Notes under the pieces: generated by a model | What the model saw: the letters and a program-made list of their open reading frames with translations, nothing else | Told to the model about the DNA's origin: nothing | Database searches by the model: none | In this document: positions 11,923 through 24,191 of the stretch, piece by piece | Position numbering within the stretch: the first letter of the stretch is position 1 | Layout: every line of letters begins with the position of its first letter | Assembly: GCA_037176885.1 (NCBI GenBank) | Contig: JAWWNJ010000063.1 | Span: forward strand, 1,116,001-1,180,000 | Reading direction: 5' to 3' | Origin: Favolaschia claudopus | Lineage: Eukaryota; Basidiomycota; Agaricomycetes; Agaricales; Mycenaceae | Length of the DNA: 64,000 nucleotides | Translations under genes and position numbers: made by a program

Positions 11923-14668
11923 AAAGCGACCCTAGTTTGAGTGTTCGCCGACGAGGGCGGTGGAGAAGAAAAGCAGAAAACGGACAAACGGATCCCACCG
12001 GGTCATACACTCAGGCCCGCACTTCCGGGTCAGCCGACGAGGGTCTAATCAACAAACAATCACACGCGATTTCTTTTTGCTCCATTTATTCTCCATTATC
12101 TTACAACTCCATTCAACCAACATTCAAGGCCCTTGCCAGCCTCACCGAGTCCCATAAGCCCACACAATAAACTCGTCTTATTATTCGGATCTTACCCTTT
12201 TTTTTTTGGCTAAAATCCGAGAAAAACACAAAAAAGTCACAAACTCCGGCATTTTTGATCATCCGTTCGCAACGCGCTCTGAAACATCTCATCTGTTCTG
12301 CCCTGTAAACCAATTCGGCTCCAGGATGATCTATCTCTCCCTCCACCACAATCTCTCGATATCCACCAGATGACGTCGAAGGGCGCATGGCTTCCAGAGG
12401 GTCTCGACCAGGCTGCAGCTCGCTTGCGTGGCCAGCTTCGTTGTCTTGGTCTACATTGCGTATGCGTATACAGCCGCCGGCCCCTCCTCGGTGTACCTGG
12501 CCTACCCCACACTCATCTCACAGTCTGGCGTCTTCTGGCATCTGCCTCGTGGTATTTTTGGGTCCTGTCGTGAAACCCCCATCTGCGGGGAATCACCGAG
12601 CCCTCTCACTCGATCCAGTGTTTCCAGCTAATTTAACTCTCAATTAATCTGCCATAACTGCTCCGTGATAGTCAACGATCTGAAGTACGAACAGCCCGCT
12701 CGTTTCACTGTCTCAATCTTAAATACGATTCAAGCGGAACACGGAGCTCCTCTGGCAGTCAGTCAAGCGAGCACAACGCTCCTCAGAGTCTCACCCCCGC
12801 CAAGACGCTCCAAACGCCTTGTTCGGCGATTCTCTCAAGTGGCGCCGGCAGTAAGCACTCAGACTCAGCAATTAAACGCTCCGCTGCGGGCGGACCTACA
12901 ACTTGTTGAAAGTCTCCTCTTGCTGATCACACAGAAGAAAATTAAATGCACAGTCCGTCTCCATGCCCATGCACAATCCACACCCACGACCCGGACCTCA
13001 CGGCATATGCGCACGCGCCCGCCCACAACCCCCACTGAAACAGTGTCACCCAAAACAAGCTCCGGTTTCTCGTCGATATGTTCTAAATCTATTCTTATCC
13101 ACTGGCAGAGGATTATAACGCAGCTCGTCCCCCATTTTTTCATCGATTGCCAGTGCTCTCTCCCCTCACCCCGAACCCAGGGCCATTACTCTAGTCGACG
13201 GACGACACGTAACTCCACCCGCATCTTCTAGTCTACTAGTCTTCCTTCCCGCACATCCATCCGCCGTGCATCCAGCATCTGCGGCATCGCATCGCATCGA
13301 GACAGACGGCATTCAATTTGGCATTCTGGCATACATAACACCGCCCCCCATCGCCGCGCAACCCCAACTCCGAGGCCCGTCCACAACGCATTCCATTCCA
13401 TTCCAATTCAATGCAGTCAAATATATACCAGGAAGGAAGAATTGCCGGCGAGGTCCCAAAGCGAACAGCCGGGGCCCGTACTACATACAGGCGTCACTTG
13501 TATGTTACGGATACCCCACACGTCTAACTACTAAAGTGCCGCGGGACCTAATCTCGTCTTATTGTCTCATTCATTTTGACATTCTTGTCTTGTCTCACCC
13601 ATGTCTCGAGTGCCAGTGAACGGAAACGATGTCTGTCACCACAAGACGGTCTTGTGCACCGCTGGGTTGATAAGATAAGCTCAGACTCAAGCCTCAGCTT
13701 GGCAAGATTCCGTTTCATTATAAGTAGATGATAGACTCCTTCGAATCCTTCCCTTCGCTTCGGCTTGGTATTCCCTCGAGGGGTGATAGGCTCGTAATCT
13801 ATTCATTGACAAGACTTCAGGAACATTGGCACGCGGACGCCGAAAATTGTTTTGATTATCCTGGACACTGTGCAGGATTCCTGGAAGCAGGTGACTCGGA
13901 CAAGACCCTCTGCCCGAATTGTTCAAGGTCTTGTCGGTTGGACATGTTCAACATCGTCTTATCACCAGGTGGTACCTTGAAATACTGCTTCTTTCCTTGC
14001 TAGGTTCCGACTCCGACTGATCAGCAACCTCACTACGATATTTCCTTTCAACGGAGCAACATATCTCAACATTGTCCCAGCATGTCAGTCACATTTATAG
14101 CGCTCTCAACTATACGAACGTGCGCCCACTGTAGTTCCGCTGCCTCGATGAAGCCGGACAGCAGGCGTGTGTTGTATTGTCGGCCCGGGGTCTCGAGACC
14201 TTAGACTTGAGGCATAGACAACACATGAGTTAGCTGACTGACACCGACAACCCTCGAACGAAAGACTGGCGCTCAAGAAAAAAATATCAGATCCGCCAAT
14301 AAGTCGGGGGAGGATGCGATGAACGAGTTTTGAACTTAAAGGGATTCAGAGCGGAAAAGGTTCGGATATGTTACCGTGAGTTACTTGACTTGAAATTCAT
14401 CTTGTAATTCGAATCGGGGTCATACTTTGGTTGCGCGGCGCGACATAAACTTTGACAAGAATACACCAGAATTTAGCGGTTGACTTCAACCAACAGGCGC
14501 ATCTGAGCGGCGTTTCCTCGTCGAATGAAATACAGTGTACACTTCGATGCAGATTCACCACGTCAGTTCGGAGGAAGTTGGAAAGTAAGAGGCAAGCATC
14601 GCAAGATCATGACAAAATCGAATGACATTCATACAGTTCAGATTCAACATTTCAGTTCGTCGCGACGT
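11923..14668. other. Long gene-free stretch
   Basis: About 2.7 kb between the start of the Reg1-like gene and the 3' end of the first MFS gene. It includes a run of T at about 12200 and scattered frames up to 188 codons (12665-13231, plus). Those frames are Ser/Thr/Arg-rich and show no motif, so I do not call a gene. The first few hundred bases probably hold the Reg1-like promoter and 5' leader. Confidence 0.45.
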
Positions 14669-17580
14669 TCACAGAATATATCTGTACCCGCTCCATTCGT
14701 CTCCCTTCTCTCGTTTCGCGTCTTCTACCGTCTCGAAGCGTCCGTTCTTCTCGTTTAGTTCCGTGTCGTCTACTTTTCCGATGATTTCGTCTCGTTCTCC
14801 TCGGTCACGACGGGCATTCTCCGCCCGCAACAGGAAATGATAGGTCAGTGAAGAAATGAGCCCAAACCCGATGTACATGAGTACAAGACCTGAAGTAGAG
14901 GGCCATGGCATGAATAATGTGACGTGAATTAAGAATTCAGAACCGTACCGTGGCCGAGAGGGTACCAGGGTTGGTCTGGGGAAACATCGGACAATTCTCA
15001 GCAGGCCGGACTCAAGTTGGAACAGCCGTCATACCTTTCGCTCGATACTGGCAGAATCATCGTCAGCGAAGCGGAAGAACGTAGGAGGTGATTCACTTAC
15101 GACGTTCGAGCTTACAGCACCGTTGATGTTCCCACTGTTCAGCGTAAGATGTGATGATATGTTTCTGGAGGCAAAAAAAGAAGGACGCACAAACTGATCA
15201 CCATAGCCAGTGAAACACTGCGCTTGTATGATCCTTCCACATTGTTGGAGACCCAAGCACTTCACGACTGAAGTCAGCATATACCAAACGGGAATTTTGA
15301 AAAATAGCGCACATTGTGTTAGCTGAAATTTTAAACAAAATGAAACGTAAGTTCAACATATTGCCTGCACAAAGTTATCACTCACGTATAACAGGATATA
15401 TACCGCTGAAATCAGATTTTAGCACACTCAGCTCAGACGTGACGTAGAGTTAGGTGCGAACCAAGTTGCCATGTACACAGCGAAATAGGATAGAGCCGCA
15501 CTTCTTGAGGAGATGAGGATAATGTAGCCCGCGCCACCTGATGATTTATCAGTCTGGAGTCAAGTGTCAGTATATAACTCGCACCTATACACAGGAAACC
15601 ACTAAGAGTTGAAAGATGAGTGAGAAAAACATTTTGCACGTGACTGTTCAACTGTTCAACTTACATGTTGAAAAACCCACGATGCCCAAATCGATCCGCC
15701 AAGAAGCCGACGAGACATCTATGAACTCGGTTGAAAACTGGAGGTTGACAATAATAGCTGGTCTCACGTTATGCAACAGGCGAAGAAATATACCGGAACC
15801 GTGAGCAGATTCGCTGGCGTAGCTTTGAACCCTGGTGAAAGTTGAACAAACGCATTCGAAGAACAGATCGAAGGACATACCAAGCTGGAAAAAGGTTAAA
15901 CATAGAGCTTGTAAACAAATCGCCGCAGGAAACATACCTGATTGATGATGGATGGCAGGAACAAGGAGAAAGCGTATAGCGGCTAGAAAAAAAAAATAAG
16001 TGACGATTCGGTCCATACCATATAAAACTAGCTACCATATCAGCTCCGACATAGATGACCATGCCTGGCAAAAATGAAAACAGGTCAGGATTATACTTCC
16101 CCGACCAAAATTTTTCGACTGACCGACCCATGTCTTCCAGTCGAGCAAACTCTTCCAGATGTATTTCCATTTCAAATCTTCACCTGCCGCCGAGAATTGA
16201 TCGTCAGACTGGAGTCGTCTGACGACAGCGGTTCTCTCCGCCTCCGTGAGGAATTTAGCGGTGTCGGGGAAATCTTGGATGATCCAGAAGGATGCGGCGC
16301 CAGCAAGCACAGTAGCCAATCCTTCAATGATGCTAAAATACATATTGATGAACGAGTATAAAAAAGACGAGCTGCAAACGAGCTCACAAAATCCAAGCCC
16401 ACGCCGGCTTGCCTCCAACACCTTCCATTTTGGAGATCGCGGCCTTTTTGGTGGTTAATCTATTGGAACGCGGCTTTGAGATCGCTTACAGCAAGTAAAC
16501 CGCCGAATGCGCCAGAGACAGTGGCCGCGGAAAAGAAAATGGCGGCTCTGATCTTTAACCCAGATTTCAGCATGCCAAAGGGTGAAAGCTATGGACAAAT
16601 GTACCCCAAATTCGGAGCGCTTGTACCAACTACGAGATTTCAACAAAAAAGGTCGAACAATCGTTCAAAAACGTACCATGACAAGTAGTAGTTGACACCT
16701 AGGACCATGGCCGCTTGTCAACAACCGTGATATTCTATATATTCATAGACATACCTGGGAACAACCCTGCCTCAAAAGTTCCGAGCATCCAACGCATTCC
16801 TGAATTTTGATGGTCAGAGACAGCCGTGTTTGATACGAAAGGGCACATACCAACCAGGCCACCATAATTATGAACGAGTCCTTGCACGGTCTAGATAATG
16901 AAAGATTGACTTTCGTTGCGATGAATATTCTCAGAAGAATTACCATCATAACTCCCCAGAGCAACATTAGGAGCGATAACCATATAGAAGGACGCAAACG
17001 TTTCAAGAAGACGTTGGACGGAACCTATGGTTGATAAGACGCGAGTTACACCTGAGAGAACGGTGAATTGACCTCAAATATGGCGTAACTGGAGCGGTAA
17101 ACGGGTGTAAGTAGGCATTGAAAGCAGTCCAACCCTACAAACGACTCACCTGAAGAAGAAAACCGTCAAAGATATCAAATATTGGTCGTCTGTCATATGC
17201 AGGTCTGGCACTAAGTGGTACAGCTGGCGCCTTCTCAGCGCCGGGGTCGTTCTAAAAGCAGGTAACTATACCTTCGCACTATTTGCGACGGTCAGATTGT
17301 TTGTCGGATACGGAATGAATCATATGCTCACTTTCCGATACTTGTGCGATCCAAAAAGCTCAGCAAGTACAACAGACTATCAAATGAGTGTCAGAAAGCC
17401 AGAATAAGGTGACTGAGTGTATAGGACGTACCTCAGCCACGGGATAAGCGCGAGATCGAGCTTCCGAACCAACTTCCGCTCGTCTATCTCACTGGTGTCC
17501 ACCTCTGCATTATAGACCGCAGGTTGAACAGGCGTTGCAGTGTCGGATGCGGGGGGCGACTCAGAATCCTTCTTGTCCAT
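14669..17580 (-). CDS. MFS transporter, Dal5 / allantoate-permease type (anion:cation symporter)
   Basis: Plasma-membrane permease of the Dal5-like MFS family, which takes up small organic anions such as allantoate, nicotinate or other vitamins; the substrate is not readable here. The protein starts at 17580 with MDKKDSESPP and reaches DERKLVRKLDLALIPWL. After an intron come LLYLLSFLDRTSIGK, the family hallmark before and within TM1, then HMTDDQYLISLTVFFF, a junction to VPSNVFLKRLRPSIWLS, VQGLVHNYGGLV and RWMLGTFEAGLFPG. Next are MPLYAFSLFLPSIINQ, ATPANLLTVPVYFFACC and VGFLADRFGHRGFF. The last exon has GLVLMYIGFGL, the basic ENARRDRGERDE stretch and the terminal WSGYRYIL. About a dozen short introns interrupt the gene, and exon joins reconstruct the family consensus with no stop. 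It is head to head with a paralogue starting at 18921. Confidence 0.88.
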
Positions 17581-18920
17581 GGTGGTTTGGAAGACAGTGG
17601 AAAGTGAATGTCTGTATCAATTGCTATCATTTTAGCGTAAGGGATGCATTACGCACCGTTCTATGGTTGGCTGCTACCCCATACGAAATCACGGTCAGAA
17701 GGACTGTGCGTCGATGAAAATATTTTAGGCGAGACGTATGGGGTTAGTCGCTCTCCACGCTTCCTCCAACGTCCCGGACCCCCCGAAAGAAAATTGAATC
17801 TAGTATACCGCTGCCCGACGTTGACGGGTCTGAGGGGGAAGTTTCAATCGGTCGACTGGTTTGGGCCTGCCACCATCTCCAAGGAAATTTCGACGGTATT
17901 CAACCTCGCCCTCGCCCTGGAGTGGTCCTGGATCATCGATGTCGACGCCGTCGACTCTTGGCTGAGCTTGAGCAGGCTCAGCTGACCATGCCGCAACATC
18001 AGATACCAGCAAAGCCGGTGTCGAATGGTGGAACGATACATACCACTGTCTCGCGACGGACGTCCGTGGAGACACGCTATGCCTGTTTTTGCGCCGCGCT
18101 TCCGATAGCTAGCCTTTCGAGATCCCGAATTCTCTGTCCACCGCGCGCTGCCCCTACTCTGTTAGCTCAACGTCGCCGCTATGATCTCGGAATGGTCAAC
18201 GGAGGAAAATTCGGTCAGAAGTTGCGGGGAGTTATCATGATCCGTGAGTCTGTTCTCAGCTTGTGCCCTCCCATTCGTCTGAGTACATCGTCCGCGTCTA
18301 AACCGGGTTCAACCTTGGAGTCTTGCAATTGAAATGGCGAGCACGGCGGCATCATCAGGGCGACAAACACAAAAATTTGTACAAAGTCTTTTTGATGGAT
18401 TGCGGCAACGGCCGTTCCTCTTCTCCAAGCTGCCAAGTCTGTTTTCTCCGTCCACTCTTCACCCAAACCGTACCTCTGTCGGTCAAGCACTAGTTTTGAA
18501 TGGTTCCCAGGTTTGTGTCATATGTGTGCTTCCATAGGTTCGAGCAACAGCCACCAGGCACCATGAATCTCTTCTCTGCAGTTCTCAGGCCACGCCATGA
18601 TAAACCTTCCACTCTCCACATTCGTATCCGTGAGACGGCGCCTGATTGCCATTTCCCCCATACCAATCTCTAAACCGCAAGTCTACCGCTCTTTACGCAA
18701 AGTTGTCCAAACCGCAAATAACCACTGTGTTCGCTTTATTTCAGACGAAGCAAAGGAGCCTTGATGCGAGCCTCATTATATTTGTGACAACTACCGGGAA
18801 TATCCTGGAATATCGAAGCTCTCTATGACCGCACGCTGTCACGATAGCCGCTCCTTGCCTCCGAGTCACTGCACCCACAGTGACTTTGCCCAAGCTAACC
18901 CTTGTCTTTCGCCTATCAGC
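17581..18920. other. Shared upstream region of the divergent MFS pair
   Basis: About 1.34 kb between the two MFS start codons. Several overlapping frames of 60-136 codons are present on both strands with no motif. It is the likely bidirectional regulatory region; I could not identify a defined operator. Confidence 0.45.
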
Positions 18921-21900
18921 ATGGATTTCGATAACAAGAACTCATCCAAACATTCTGTCAAAGCTGTAGAAGAGAAAGATGGTGTTGAATCTGAGCAGAT
19001 CTTGTACAATACCCATATCAACACGACCGAAATTGACGAGCGCAAACTCATGCGAAAAGTCGATCTGTGGCTCGTTCCCTGGTTCTCCTTGCTTTATCTG
19101 CTCAGCTTCCTGGATCGCACAAGCATCGGAAAGTGAGTTTCCAAGTGTTTCGATAGCACAGGAACTCAAAGGCGAGATTGCAGCGCCAAGGCATGACATC
19201 TAGTTACATGTAACGCGATATCGATGATGTCCAAGCTAATCGCTGTTCTGCAGTTGTATAACTTGGAACGGGACCTGCACATCTCAGATACTCAATATCT
19301 GATATCCTTGACCGTATTTTTCATCAGGCAAGTCGGACGATTCTATTCCGGATCCATGAATTCATATCCTAATGACCGGTTTAGCTACGCATTATTCGAG
19401 GTAACACATCGCTGCCGTCTCGCATTCGAACTGAGCCTATTTGACGCAGGTCCCGTCTAACATCTTTCTGAAACGCCTGAGACCCTCTGTTTGGTTCGCC
19501 TTTCTCATGACGATGTGGGGCCTTTTCATGGTGGGAAGGAAATCATTCTTAGCGCCATATCATATCTAATTTTCACAGACACTCCAAGGGGTAGCTCATA
19601 ATTACGGTGGCCTTGTTGGCAAGTCCCGTTGAAAGTTCGATCTATCCTTGATGCTGAAGATGATTACTGCCCATAGCGCTGAGGTGGCTGTTGGGATCGT
19701 TCGAGGCCGGCCTCTACCCAGGTGACTTTGATCACATCCCACAAAAGTATTACTCTGACTATCTTGAAGGCATGGCATATCATCTCAGTTGGTGCGTGAC
19801 GATTGGAAGTTCAGAGCAGTCTTTCTCTGAAACATTGGAATCAGCTGGTATAAACGATCGGAGCTTGGCGTGAGTTCTACCTTTCTATCTTGAAAGCAAA
19901 TCTCACATCTTTTCGAAATGGTGTACTATGTACGTAGATACGAACAGCTGTGTTCACTTCGGCTACAACCCTTTCTGGAGCTTTCGGGGGGCTGCTGGCG
20001 GTACGCGAATTGCTCTTTTATCGAAATCGTTTATCCCATAGTATCTTCTTCAGGCTGCAATCTCAAACATGGACGGTCTCGGAGGAAAACCAGCTTGGGC
20101 TTGGATTTTGTGAGGAGGTCATCTCTCTCGATGATCGGCAGCTTAGACCAACATTTCCAGTATCATTGAAGGCCTTGTGACGATTCTCGTTGGGATCGCT
20201 TCCTACTGGATGGTCCAGGACTTTCCGGATTCGGCGACGTTTCTTACGGACGAGGAAAAAACATTTGTGATAAGAAGACTCCAGGGAGATGACCAGTATT
20301 CTGCGGCGGGTGAAAAGCTCCAGATGAAAAACGTGTGGTCAAGTTTCCGAGATTGGAAAACATGGATCTCAAGTACGTATAATATTTCTTTATGATCTGT
20401 TGAACATGGACTGACGACAGTTTTGGAGTGATTCAACTCATGGTGTGCTTCTCCACTGGCACTGAAATAATGTGAACTTGTGTAAATGATGTGCGCTGGC
20501 AGGGCTGCGACATGCCTCTTTACGCGTTCTCCCTTTTCACTCCGTCGATTATCAATCAGGTGCTCGATTTCATCCGAATCCGTTGATTTGGGATTGACCA
20601 GCAACTGCCTGTTCATTCAGCTGGGTAAGAAACGATCTACCGCACGATCAAGCACCTTCTCAGCTTTGTGACTATCAGGATTTCGTGCGACTCCCGCAAA
20701 CCTACTCACGGTCCCCATCTATGCGTTCGCGGCCGTTGTTACGTGAGAGAGAACTTCGATTCAACTTTTTCAATCGAGTTCAACGACCTCCAGATGCTGT
20801 GTTGCTCTATATGCAGACAGACATGGCCGCAGAGGATGGTGCAACATGTACGTTGAATCTCTGTTTTTCCCTTGACTGATCCTGTTAATCGTCACTATCA
20901 GCATAATGCTTTCTCTCGGTCAAGAATTTGATATTTTCACTCATCTATATGTCGCTGATCGTCAGCAGGCGGGATTGGTTACATCATTCTGATTGTTTCG
21001 CGCAATGCGGCGCTGTCTTATTTCGCTGTGTTCGTAGCTACTTGGTGTGTTTCATTTCTCGTTTACTTTTTCACACATTCAACTGCTCCACAGCGGGATT
21101 TTCCCTGTCGTTCGTAGGTTTCTGTTCTATTGTCTACTTTTAAAAGGATCTTGATACGTTTTCAGCCAACACCGTGTGAGCAATGATTATCTACTTTCCA
21201 AACCTCATCGCTCAACTTGGTAAAGGACTTGGATTGCGAACAACTTTGAAGGGTCCTATAAACGTGGAGTCACGCTCGCACTTGCAATCAGCATGTAAGC
21301 ACATCAGACATCTCCCTAACATTGCATCTTCACAAGTCACTTTGCAGGGGAAATGTCAATGGCGCAGTCAGTTCAAACGTTGTACGTCCTTGGTACATTC
21401 TGTCGAGTTAGCAGACAATGAATATCGGTTACAGTATCGAGCTCGCGATACCCCATGGTATTCACTAGGTAAGTAGACCTAATTTTGCCGAATATTGACA
21501 CTGTTTTCTAACGAACGATCATTCCAAAGGGCACGGTAAGCTTTTGCATATCATTCAAATTACTTCGAGAGGCCTGATCTCGTCTACATGCGCAGGTCTG
21601 GTACTGATGTACATCTGCATCGGCATAACGGCCAACTCGGCGATGTTGTATTTGTTGAAGAATGAGAACGCCAAACGCGATCGTGGAGAGAGGGATGAGG
21701 TTATCGGATCTGAGCTGGAAGACAATGGGAACGGGCGGTATGCGACAGTTGAGGATGCGAAGAGAGAGAAACGAGATAACTGGAGTGGCTATAGATATTC
21801 TGTGAACTGGGGAGTCAAAGCGAGGAATGAACACTCGTACGATTGGATGTTTCGCTTCCACTGGCAAGTCGTAGTGGTAAAACAATCAAGACTCCAGATG

Positions 21901-21930
21901 AGTGACGGTAGACGCGACGATTCGAAGTGA
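18921..21930 (+). CDS. MFS transporter, Dal5 / allantoate-permease type, second paralogue
   Basis: Paralogue of the gene at 14669-17580, with the same motif order. It begins MDFDNKNSSKH (ATG at 18921), then DERKLMRKVDLWLVPW, LLYLLSFLDRTSIGK, LYNLERDLHISDTQYLISL, VPSNIFLKRLRPSVWF, TLQGVAHNYGGLV and RWLLGSFEAGLYPG. Later come WYKRSELGV, TTLSGAFGGLLA, MDGLGGKPAWAWIF, DFPDSATFLTDEEK, MPLYAFSLFTPSIINQ, ANLLTVPIYAFAAVVT, NNFEGSYKRGVTLALAIS, NVNGAVSSN and DTPWYSLGHGLVLMYI. Two introns use GC..AG borders (donors GCAAGT at 19328 and 19619). A 6-nt microexon (21530-21535) completes LGHGL. I find no internal stop in the joined reading. The C-terminus is odd: the paralogue ends YRYIL, whereas here YRYS runs on for about 40 residues. 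ATG choice is clear; the substrate is unknown. Confidence 0.82.
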
Positions 21931-21978
21931 CCAGCTGCCGCTTTGGTGTGCTGAGAAACACAGCCTGAACGCTGAGAA

Positions 21979-23334
21979 TCATAACGGACAGTACTCCCCA
22001 TCGACGGTAGTTTCCGATGCTTTAATCTCCAGTTGCATCCCCGCCTTCCTCATTTTGGATACACATCTCGATAACCGCGTTACAGAGTTGCCCTGATTTC
22101 TCCGAGGGAGCGGGCATACGAGATAGAATTCCCGAAGCTGAGTGAGTCCACAGCCGCTTTGCCACCTCGAATTAAGCACATCGACAATGAGCTTGGAAAA
22201 ATCGTGGCCATCATCCAATGGCAGCTTCTGCCAGGTGAAAAGGCTGAGCTTTCGGAGTCCAGGGAGGAAAGTGGGGGAATCTCTCAGCAATCGAAGGAGA
22301 TCGGAAATCAACATGGGGGAGCAATTTCCGCCTAAATGAAGGGTGCTGAGTGACGGAATTGCGTCCAATATTGGAGTAATGTCGTCGATTCCTGCTTGGA
22401 CCCTCGCGTGGACGCAGAATGAAAAGTTGAAGGTTTTGATGCTGGAGGTTCTGCTGAGGAAAGTGAAGAACCGATCCTCAATGAAATATTCTCTGAAATC
22501 GCCCAGAGATCTGAATGATTCAACTTTCGGAAGAGTGAGTGATTCCAAAAGCTTTAACAGCGAATCCAAGCAATAAGTCGCGTATGCTTCAAGTTTGAAC
22601 TTCTCCAAATTCGCGAGTACCACACGAGTGGCGGGAGGAACGAAGGGTTGGCGAGAAAGGACGGCAGTGAGAGAACATTCAACGAGTCGCGGAGCGAGCG
22701 TGAATAGCGTCAGGCACTCCGCAGCGGTGAAACAGGAGCCCCGGAATGTGGTCAAAGACTGCCACTGGTCCATGAGTAGGAAGGACGACGGGCAAAGAAT
22801 TTTGCCGCAGCGACATTGAGAAGGCTGAAAGAACGGCTCCGCACTGTAACAGCGAGACAAGGGAAGCACCAAGCTCAGAGTCAACGGTGCAGTGCCTGCC
22901 CGACGAAGCCAGTCGCGGATGAAGCTCGTGTATTCATTCGACCACTGCTGCACCTTGCGACGCCATGGGTATGGAAAGCTTAAGTGAAGAGTGGCCCACA
23001 GACGGGGGAGAGAGTATGCAATATTTCTCCACGTCCGACAGACCTGAGTTAGAAGTATCGGCGCAACTCTAGGGTATGGCCGCGGAAAACTGGGAGGTGA
23101 TGAGGAGAGGAGGCTGAGAAAGATTTCGGAAGTGATTTCGACGGGAAGGGTGAGGATAGGGAATGTGGTGTGGGCGAGTTTTTCCTGTATCGAGTGGCGC
23201 TCCTCTTCTAGAGTCGACAGGGTGGTGATTCGCGCTTTACAACGTGCGCGAGTAGTAGCGCCAACCTCGAGCTGTTTGAGCTGAATTTCGATCTCGGAGA
23301 GCCGGAGCCGGAGACGCGAATTTTCCGGATGCAT
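21979..23334 (-). CDS. F-box protein with leucine-rich C-terminal half
   Basis: Likely substrate-recognition subunit of an SCF ubiquitin ligase. I start at the ATG at 23334 (MHPENSRLRLRLSEIE), the usual start type for this family; an in-frame ATG at 23445 would add 37 Pro-rich residues. Residues about 10-60 form a predicted coiled coil, ending EEERHSIQEKL. The F-box follows at about 65-115: FPILTLPVEITSEIFL, then LTQVCRTWRNIAYSLPRLWATL, the standard 'LP.EI..EIF......VC..WR.IA...P.LW' pattern. The C-terminal part has irregular Leu-rich repeats, e.g. LRKLSLFTWQKLPLD and PSLSTLHLGGNC. It is single-exon with no break. It ends 48 bp from the stop of the MFS gene, which converges on it. Such genes are strongly expanded in Agaricomycetes and the target is unknown. 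Confidence 0.85.
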   Translation of the reverse strand: MHPENSRLRLRLSEIEIQLKQLEVGATTRARCKARITTLSTLEEERHSIQEKLAHTTFPILTLPVEITSEIFLSLLSSSPPSFPRPYPRVAPILLTQVCRTWRNIAYSLPRLWATLHLSFPYPWRRKVQQWSNEYTSFIRDWLRRAGTAPLTLSLVLPLSRCYSAEPFFQPSQCRCGKILCPSSFLLMDQWQSLTTFRGSCFTAAECLTLFTLAPRLVECSLTAVLSRQPFVPPATRVVLANLEKFKLEAYATYCLDSLLKLLESLTLPKVESFRSLGDFREYFIEDRFFTFLSRTSSIKTFNFSFCVHARVQAGIDDITPILDAIPSLSTLHLGGNCSPMLISDLLRLLRDSPTFLPGLRKLSLFTWQKLPLDDGHDFSKLIVDVLNSRWQSGCGLTQLREFYLVCPLPRRNQGNSVTRLSRCVSKMRKAGMQLEIKASETTVDGEYCPL

Positions 23335-24037
23335 TTTCAGATCAGTTGGTGGGAAAACGGAGGTGGGGGGCGGTGGCAGATAACAGTTGAGAAAGTGGCA
23401 AGAGGTGGCAGGACGCAAGATGCAGACGCGGTCCCGTGACATCATCCGAGTTACGTGACATACTGCAATTTGGGCAGTCTACAGCGGCTGAGTCTCTTGT
23501 AAACAGACGCTACAACACAATGGTCCTCGTACCTGCGGTGTGTTGTAGCAGGGGCTGTCGTACTTGAAACTTGAAGGCTCGAGTGTAATTATTGAAAGAC
23601 GAGCTTTTGCAGGACGTATTAAACGCAACATGCCGTGCGGCGCGTTTATCACATTCGATAGAATCCTACGTTTTTGCCATGCCTGCCAAAAACGTGGGTA
23701 ACGTGGTATAGGCAGGAAATAGAGCTGCATGCACCATCCTCAGTAATGGTACCAGCGATTTTTGGCCATGCTATGTACTAGATTCGGTGTCTAAGTTAAC
23801 CCGAACAAATAAATCCACGCGACAGAAACGAGTAATTCGGTTGCTCGTTCGCAGTCACCATCAATTGGGACCAGATGAAGCTTGCGGACTGCTTCAACTG
23901 ACAAAAAATGTCCCAAAATTCGGGCAAGAGTCTGAGCGGGATTGGACTGAATCCAACTGAGGGCGGGATTTCCTTTGTGGGTGAAAACGTTTACTTATGA
24001 TCGATCGAAATTCATGATAATTGGTGCTGCGGCGTTA
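23335..24037. other. Intergenic region between the F-box gene and the transposon array
   Basis: Contains the upstream region of the F-box gene and then unique DNA up to the target-site duplication. No gene is recognised; an 83-codon minus frame at 23479-23730 shows no motif. Confidence 0.45.
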
Positions 24038-24045
24038 AGGAAACG
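24038..24045. repeat. Left target-site duplication AGGAAACG
   Basis: The 8-bp word AGGAAACG directly precedes the first copy (GGCTCATT...) and recurs directly after the last copy at 54870. The surrounding flanks (gcgtta / gcctctc) are otherwise unrelated, which is what a transposition target-site duplication looks like. Confidence 0.8.
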
Positions 24046-24069
24046 GGCTCATTCATCATGCCTGTGGCT
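24046..24069. repeat. Left terminal inverted repeat, with adjacent palindrome
   Basis: It pairs with 30634-30657 of the same copy at 17 of 24 positions when one is reverse-complemented. Just inside it, CTATGTCT (24072-24079) and AGACATAG (24085-24092) form a perfect hairpin with a 5-nt loop. The same octamer recurs in the right end, so it may be a transposase binding site. All five copies start this way. Confidence 0.6.
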
Positions 24070-24191
24070 GGCTATGTCTCGGCTAGACATAGGCATTGAT
24101 CCTGTTTGATCCCGTTAATTCCGCGTGTTCCGAACGCAACAATGATCGTATCATGACACACGTTCTCATCTTTCTCATCGACGTCGACGAT

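Noticed and set aside
12665..13231. 188-codon Ser/Thr/Arg-rich open frame
   Set aside because: Composition looks like noncoding pyrimidine-rich DNA; no conserved block is visible.
24038..24046. 9-bp target duplication AGGAAACGG
   Set aside because: Taking the ninth base (G) leaves the ends GCTC.. and ..AAGCC out of register. The 8-bp reading gives matching GGCT/AGCC ends.
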